This document shows positions 58,701-64,000 of a stretch of DNA of 64,000 nucleotides, in pieces; position 1 is the first letter of the stretch, and every line of letters starts with the position of its first letter. The stretch spans positions 188,501 through 252,500 of the forward strand of contig NC_092317.1 of assembly GCF_036785885.1 (NCBI RefSeq), read 5' to 3'. The position numbers and the translations under genes were made by a program. This stretch comes from Coffea arabica (taxonomy: Eukaryota > Streptophyta > Magnoliopsida > Gentianales > Rubiaceae). The notes beneath the pieces were generated by a model that worked only from the letters and a program-made list of their open reading frames with translations, had not been told where the DNA came from and ran no database searches.

Positions 58701-59858
58701 ATCACTTGGCTTTATTTAATCCACTACATTACATTTACGTAGGGTTCTTTTGTCAGGCTTCAAGGAAAAAAAAATTGAAAAAGCCAAGAATGATAGTTGT
58801 GTTTCTTTATTCTCCATGTGCATATATATATATATATGGCTATATTTTCTGCATAGTGGACTTATTACGTAGTGTACTGTTTGTGAAAAGGTCAAGTTCA
58901 TCATATCGTGTGTATATTATGCAGGTGGCTATATTTCTGATTCAGCGGAACCGGCATGCATTGATTGGTAGAGCAATTGATAACAATGACATGGAAAGAG
59001 TTCTGCAGTTCTTGAAAAATGATACGGTATGCTTTGCCTCACTCTTTAGAAATCGTATAGTGTCTGCTTATGATACGGTGATTGCCACAGGTGGTAGATG
59101 CCGTCTATGATTGCAAAAGCGAGGTTATTGGGCCTGGATTTTTTAGGTTTAAGGCTGAAATAGGTAAGAGCATGCTTTTGTTTCCTTGCATTGTTACCGA
59201 CTCTTCTTCTTTTCTCTGATGGACAAAAACATGCAGTTAATTTGTTGTTCCTACCTTTTATGTAATCGTGCACCACCACGTGGCTGTAGATTTCAATGGT
59301 GTGGTGCTGGTGCAAAATTATTTGGATAGAGCAGGACGTGAAGACTGGGCTAGACAGGTATCTTGGCAATTATGTAGGAGTAGAGTTTAATTGAAGTATA
59401 GCATGTATGCTTCCTTGGTCTTCCCTCCTCTATATATTCAAGTTAATGATGCACCTCCTTGCTCCTGGATCTTTCTTGCTTTGGGGATTGCGGATGGTTT
59501 TCTTCGGTCAAGGTCTTGCTAATGCGAATTTATTCCGTTCTCATGGTTTAAACAGTTCAGAGAGGCTGCAGAGCAGAAGGACGATGCGGCATTACTGAAG
59601 ATCATGTCAAACTATGGTATGCATAATTGATTAAAAATCTGAGGGTGTCTTGATCGCCAAACCTTGGCTTCCGAAGTGGGAAATATGAAATGGCAAAAGA
59701 AGGATCCTACCTATTATTCATATTGAATTGCAGGTGAGGAAGTGGTGACGGCGCTGGGCAGTGAGGTTGATCGGCTTGAAAAGGAAATACAGGAAATTGT
59801 CCCTGGCATAAAGCATGTAGACATTGAGGCTCACAATCCAATTGGCCCATCTGCGTGA
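55753..59858 (+). CDS. MTP7: Cation diffusion facilitator, MTP7 / SLC30A9-like
   Basis: Thirteen coding exons: 55753-56200, 56341-56389, 56743-56875, 57028-57083, 57506-57620, 57738-57795, 57869-57987, 58081-58200, 58925-59026, 59091-59163, 59290-59357, 59556-59616 and 59734-59858, about 508 residues. The N-terminal 150 residues are Ser/Pro/His-rich with RSLFRQISSSSSSPRF, likely an organelle targeting region. The CDF core starts QRAVTTALWCNFLVFSLKFG and has HSIADFLNQALLAYGL (the HxxxD metal motif), then WSLISAVGIFCLGSGATIVH, GASLLVAVSAVRKG, AVMTEDGAAVTGLAIAAASL and DPIGSIIVGNLLGMVAIFLI. In the second motif the His is not kept (only Asp), as in the ZnT9 branch. A cytosolic tail ends HVDIEAHNPIGPSA. 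Substrate is inferred as Zn or Fe. Confidence 0.92.
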
Positions 59859-59869
59859 CTCAGTGATGG

Positions 59870-60136
59870 TAGAGTTTTTTGTGACCCTAAAAGCGGTAAT
59901 TTTGGAGTGTTTTTTTTTTGGAAAAAAACCGAGGAGGTATATGATGCACCGCATCTTCTTCTTCATAATAGTAGAGTAATTCTGCACCACATCTTCGGTT
60001 CTATGATCATTGAGGTTATTAATTAATTATATCAATGGATGAACAAATACAAGCAGCAGCTGTGGATATTAATCATTATTATTGTATTGCATAATAATAA
60101 TAATAAAAAAAAAAAAGGGCAGAGGAGAAGACGATA
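59870..60136. other. MTP7 3' flank
   Basis: 3'UTR and spacer with an (ATA) run at 60091-60105 and A-run before the MITE. No gene is seen. Confidence 0.45.
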
Positions 60137-60144
60137 TATATAGC

Positions 60145-60722
60145 TAGGGGTGTGCAAAATCGAAAAATTCCGATTTACCGACCGAATTCGAATTGAATTC
60201 GGAATTTTCGAAATCGGTAAATCGGAAATCGGAATCGAATTCGGATTTTCCGAATTCATATATTTCGAATTTGGTTCGAATTCGGTAATGGAGTTTTTCA
60301 AATCGGAATTTCCGATTTCGAATTCACAATTCGAAATCGGAATTCGAATTCCGATTTCGATTTCAAATTCGTTTTTAATATATAAATATATTTTTTATAC
60401 ATGTAATATAAAATTTATACTATATAATATAATATAAAATTTATATAATATAATATAATATAATATAAAATTTATATAATATTATATAATATTATATATT
60501 ATTATAAATTTTATATTATATAATAATATATAAATTTTTCCGAATTCGGTGAAATCGGTGAAATCGGAATTTACCGAATTCCGAATTTAATTCGGTACGA
60601 ATTCGAATTCGGAATTGGTGAATTCGAAATCGAATTCGGTCGAATTACCAGGTACCAAAATTTCGAAAAATTCCGAATTCAAACTTCCGAATTACCGAAT
60701 TCGAATTCGATGCACACCCCTG
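60145..60722. mobile_element. hAT-type MITE, 578 bp, with perfect 8-bp target duplication
   Basis: The ends TAGGGGTGTGCA and, reverse-complemented, CAGGGGTGTGCA differ only in the first base. TATATAGC occurs directly outside both ends (60137-60144 and 60723-60730). The interior is packed with GAATTCGAATT and CCGAATTCGG words on both arms around an AT core of TAATATAATATAA units (60380-60535), so the whole element can fold on itself. It has no coding sequence. The intact borders suggest a fairly young copy. Confidence 0.85.
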
Positions 60723-60730
60723 TATATAGC

Positions 60731-61798
60731 AGCACCGAAGCACGCGTCCATCCATTAGCGGAGAGCAGTGGGTCGGGGTCTCCTCCATTAATATCGGCCC
60801 AACCAAGGTTTGGGTCAAGGAGGACACTAGATGATGATGATGATGATGCCTGAGCCTGAGGGGCTACGGCCTTCTAATCAGCCCAATACCCGCTCAAAGT
60901 CCATGTGAGCTATTTCAGGTGGGTTATTTGAGATTGCATGTATTTTTAGAGGTTTGTTTTTTTGAATTTATTATCATAAACTCCACAGACAAAACCGATT
61001 TTTTTTTTTTTTTTTTTTAACAAAGACAAAACCAATTTATTACTCCTCCCTACTCCCAAGTGATGAGGAAGACAGTACAGTAGTAATTACAAGCCCTGAT
61101 TTGGTTGTTGGTTGGAATTGGTCAGGCAGGAGAGGAGCTAGTAGTAAGGCGTGTGTGCTGTGCTGTGCCTGTGCGCATTGCCAAAATTGAAAACGGAGTA
61201 GTGGTGGTAACTTGCGCCGTGACTCTCGCCATGACTATTAGGTGTCAATTAGAGAATTTGAGATTACTCGCTCTACCCTACTACTACAAATTGGTATTTA
61301 TTTACTCCTGCATACAGCTCATCAGCTAACAAATTGGCCCATCACGCGCAGATGGCTCCCCGCTCCCCCCTCTCATCCTCTAAAACAGAGTGGATTAGAT
61401 CATACAAACAAATGTTTAGACTATTAGATTATACAAATGTTATCCTTACAGGCACTCTTTGAGCTATTAGGTTACAGACAATTAGTGTATTTTTTTGGAA
61501 AGGAAATCATTTGAAATATTATATTATTATTTAGAATAATTATTAGATAATTAAAAAAAGAAGATAAAAGGAAAAAAAAAACATCAATTAAAAACGAAAG
61601 CAGTGTATTTGTCCCGTCATGTTTAGAAAGGTGGCGCTTTTTAGAAAACTTCCCATTCCGCTGTTAAGTAGAGTAGCGGTGCGTATATGTTTCCATGAAT
61701 GAAACGAGTTGAACAACGGGCCTGGCACCACGGGAGCGGAGCGGGTGTGTGGGTGCATGCAGGCTGGAGCAGCTGCGGGTGCGTGAGAGTCTGATCTT
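60731..61798. other. Intergenic spacer
   Basis: A GAT microsatellite is at 60834-60848 and a T-run at 60999-61018. The stretch 61030-61340 is slightly richer in GC, but no frame looks like a known protein. No gene is called. Confidence 0.4.
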
Positions 61799-62200
61799 TT
61801 TTTTTTTTTTTCTTTTTTTTTTTTCCGGAAACGATAGAAGATATATTATAAATTCTCAAACTGTACAATATTTGAGCAAAGGCTCAAGCATCTTTACAAA
61901 GTGTACCTTGACACTTAAGGAGGGCCAAAAAATCTCTCCTCATCCATAAGTATGCTCAGGGCATAATGGCTAATTTGGTTACTTAAAGACATATTACTAA
62001 TATTCATAGCCTCAAAAGAGCACATTTGAAACAGATTAGCTAACACATTTATGTCTTCGACCAGTGTGGCAAGTATTCGGATTGTCGCCTTTCCCAGCTT
62101 TTAGCAAGGCAATGAGTTGCTTGTTGGCACTAATGATTTTCATTCTTTGCCATCCTTGAGCTAATTGGGATACTCCATACAGAAAAAGCTAGCTAATTAG
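61799..62200 (-). mobile_element. Possible retroposed sequence with poly-A tail (LINE/SINE-like 3' end)
   Basis: Read on the minus strand, about 400 bp of non-repetitive sequence ends in TTCTATCGTTTCCGG followed by an A-run of about 26 with one G. That is the shape of a 3' end copied from RNA. No start, no coding frame and no target duplication could be found, so the class is open. Confidence 0.3.
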
Positions 62201-63079
62201 CTAGTGTCGAGCGTATAATTAGCTAGCTGCACTGACTGCACCACACCGCATCATTCGGTCATCCGCTGGTTATTTATTTTTTTACTATTTTATGAATGGA
62301 TGAACATGAAGTGCCTCTTCCCTTCCTAGCCAGCAGCTACCCATGCCATGTAAAACATAAACAAACATACTTAGTACTAGTCAATGATTTTACCTACCAA
62401 ATACTTACTTGACTTACTACTACTAATAATAATAGTAACATCAAAAAAAATTCAACAAACATGCGGGACTAAATATCAATCAATCAATCAATCAATCAAT
62501 ATTATTAGTAGTAGAGTAGTTATTAATAAGCCTAATTAAGAAAACAAATTTGTGGGAGCCTCGTCTCCTAAGTCGTGTATCGTGTATGACCGACCACGAC
62601 CACGCCCACGACCACTCTGCATGGATCCATATCATGTCATGTCTTGTCTTAGTTAGTTAGTCGATTAGTACGTAGTTCTCCTTATTTCTCAGCTCAGAGA
62701 GGAAAAGGAGGAGGAGGAGGGGAGTCTCATTATATCATCATTAGTTAGTTAGTAAAAAAAAGGAACAGCAATTTGCACTACATCTATCTATCTGCACATT
62801 TTCCATTTGCCCTGCAACCAAGGACACACCTCTCCCCCCCGCTCTCTCTCTCTCTCTCTCTCTCTCATTTCTGTCATTCATTCACTCTTTTCCCCCTACC
62901 ATGATTTTCCATCTTAAGTAAATAGCAAAAAGCCACAATTCTGGCAGTTTAAATTCTGATATTATAAACCTGGGTGGCGCTGGTGGTGGCTCCTCCTTGT
63001 CCTCTGTTCAAGAAGCGGCCGCCCCAATACCACTCTCCCTCATTCCTTTCCCCTCCTCCCTCCTCCCTCCTCCTTTATT
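62201..63079. other. Promoter and 5'UTR region of the Ca2+-ATPase gene
   Basis: This has an (AATC)n run near 62477-62500, a (CT)n tract at 62842-62867, and pyrimidine-rich sequence directly before the start codon. The CT tract likely belongs to the leader. No upstream gene is seen. Confidence 0.5.
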
Positions 63080-63370
63080 ATGACGACTGGAAACAACAAT
63101 GTCAATGCACCATCTCCCACCACCTTCTCCCCTCCCTTGAAGAATAATAAAATGGATGTTGGACAGCATCCACAACAACATGAACATGATGTCGAGGCCG
63201 GCATTCATCTTGTTGCACATTCTGGACAGCCTCCTAGTCCTGGATCGTGGCTTCCCTCCCACGATAACGATAATCATCATCATGACGACGACGACGACGA
63301 TGGCTTCTCTGATCCCTTCGACATTGCCAATACCAAGACCGCATCCCTCGAGTCCCTCAAACGCTGGAGG
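63080..63370 (+). CDS. ACA9-like: Plasma-membrane Ca2+-ATPase (type IIB), first coding exon only
   Basis: The exon has 97 codons from ATG 63080 to a GGAGG|GTACCT donor at 63370/63371; the rest lies outside the window. The N-terminus is long and rich in Asn, His and Asp (HHHDDDDDDG, coded by CAT and GAC runs). It ends in SDPFDIANTKTASLESLKRW, which is the start of the calmodulin-binding autoinhibitory region of the ACA8/9/10 subgroup (there DPFDI followed by TKNAP and RWR). ESLKRWR is closest to what I recall of ACA9, and the neighbour genes point the same way. The full protein would pump Ca2+ out of the cytosol and be released from autoinhibition by calmodulin. No second exon is recognisable up to 64000. 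Confidence 0.8.
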
Positions 63371-64000
63371 GTACCTTCTCTTTTCACATTATTATTCTTT
63401 ACACGCCTTCTCTTTCCATTTTCTTTTCCTCCTCCTCCTCCTCTCTTTTTCATCGCTCATGCTAATGATGACCTCATTTTGGGCTATTTCTTCTCTCTGA
63501 CGTCCTGCATTTCTTGTATATGTGTCATTTGATGACCTCACCTCTCTCTCTTTCTCACCATGAATTATCCACCTTGCATTCTCACACTTGCTTTGTAATG
63601 CCATATTCTCTCTCTATAATTTGGTGTTTATTTTGTTCCCTATCTATTGATTTGTGATGGTAATATTGAATTCCATAGTTTTCCAATTTTGATCAATCTG
63701 CCAAATCACCTAGCATTTCATGTCATATTGCTTGTCCAATGATAACTCAATCCAAAATTCGCATTCAACAACGGTTTATGTTCAAAACATCAGATGCAAC
63801 CATTATTCCTTTCGCTCGCATTCAACTACTGTCAGGACTCAGGAGGCAACCATTATTCATTTCGCTTCTTTTGTTTCAAAAGTCCTACCTCTTTTTAAGT
63901 TCAGGTGCATCATTCCATTTCTTTTGGTTTCTGAAAAAAAAAACATAATTAATAAGAAAAAGAAAGAAAGCAGGTTGCTATTTGGCATGTCAGTGTGTTT
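63371..64000 (+). other. Intron 1 of the Ca2+-ATPase gene, running off the window
   Basis: This stretch is T-rich and has no match to the expected next coding block (a QAALVLNASRRFRYTLDL-like segment). It is therefore read as intron to the end of the window. Confidence 0.6.

Overview
This is nuclear DNA of a flowering plant, almost certainly a core eudicot. The genes carry many short exons with GT/AG introns, the intergenic DNA is AT-rich and dotted with MITEs and microsatellites, and the proteins are all plant types. I could rebuild most genes exon by exon, and the coding phases close across all junctions used. No rRNA, tRNA, CRISPR array, prokaryotic operon or recognisable LTR retrovirus-like element was seen.

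Left part (1-20 kb): the 3' half of a membrane RING-CH E3 ligase (+), a poorly resolved minus-strand transcription unit (about 4.57-7.35 kb), the small mitochondrial ATP synthase subunit ATP17 (+, 9.0 kb), a damaged LEA-like gene piece (-, 11.2-11.6 kb), a long AT-rich repeat-filled gap, and an At1g16860-type membrane protein (+, 16.9-19.8 kb).

Middle (21-40 kb): a membrane-anchored kelch protein (+) converging on an F-box/kelch gene (-), a plastid PNPOx-like split-barrel gene (-), then cytosolic ribosomal protein uL30/RPL7 (+) whose promoter has site II and telo-box motifs.

Right part (41-64 kb): a TIFY/CCT/GATA (ZML) transcription factor, a class I alpha-1,2-mannosidase (MNS type), an MTP7-like cation diffusion facilitator, and the first exon of an ACA9/8/10-type plasma-membrane Ca2+-ATPase, all on +.

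From remembered Arabidopsis gene order, the kelch, F-box/kelch, PNPOx, mannosidase, ZML and MTP7 genes match the At1g51540-At1g51610 block, while mannosidase, ZML and ACA9 also sit together around At3g21160-At3g21180. The window therefore looks like the unduplicated ancestral block whose genes Arabidopsis split over two chromosomes.

No clearly novel multigene system is visible. The most unusual items are an identical 128-bp tandem duplication that copies a splice donor inside the kelch gene, four or five MITEs with readable target-site duplications, and an uncharacterised membrane protein with nine SGP motifs. These genes share a neighbourhood, not a pathway: they cover protein turnover, mitochondrial energy, glycan trimming, metal and calcium transport, and translation.
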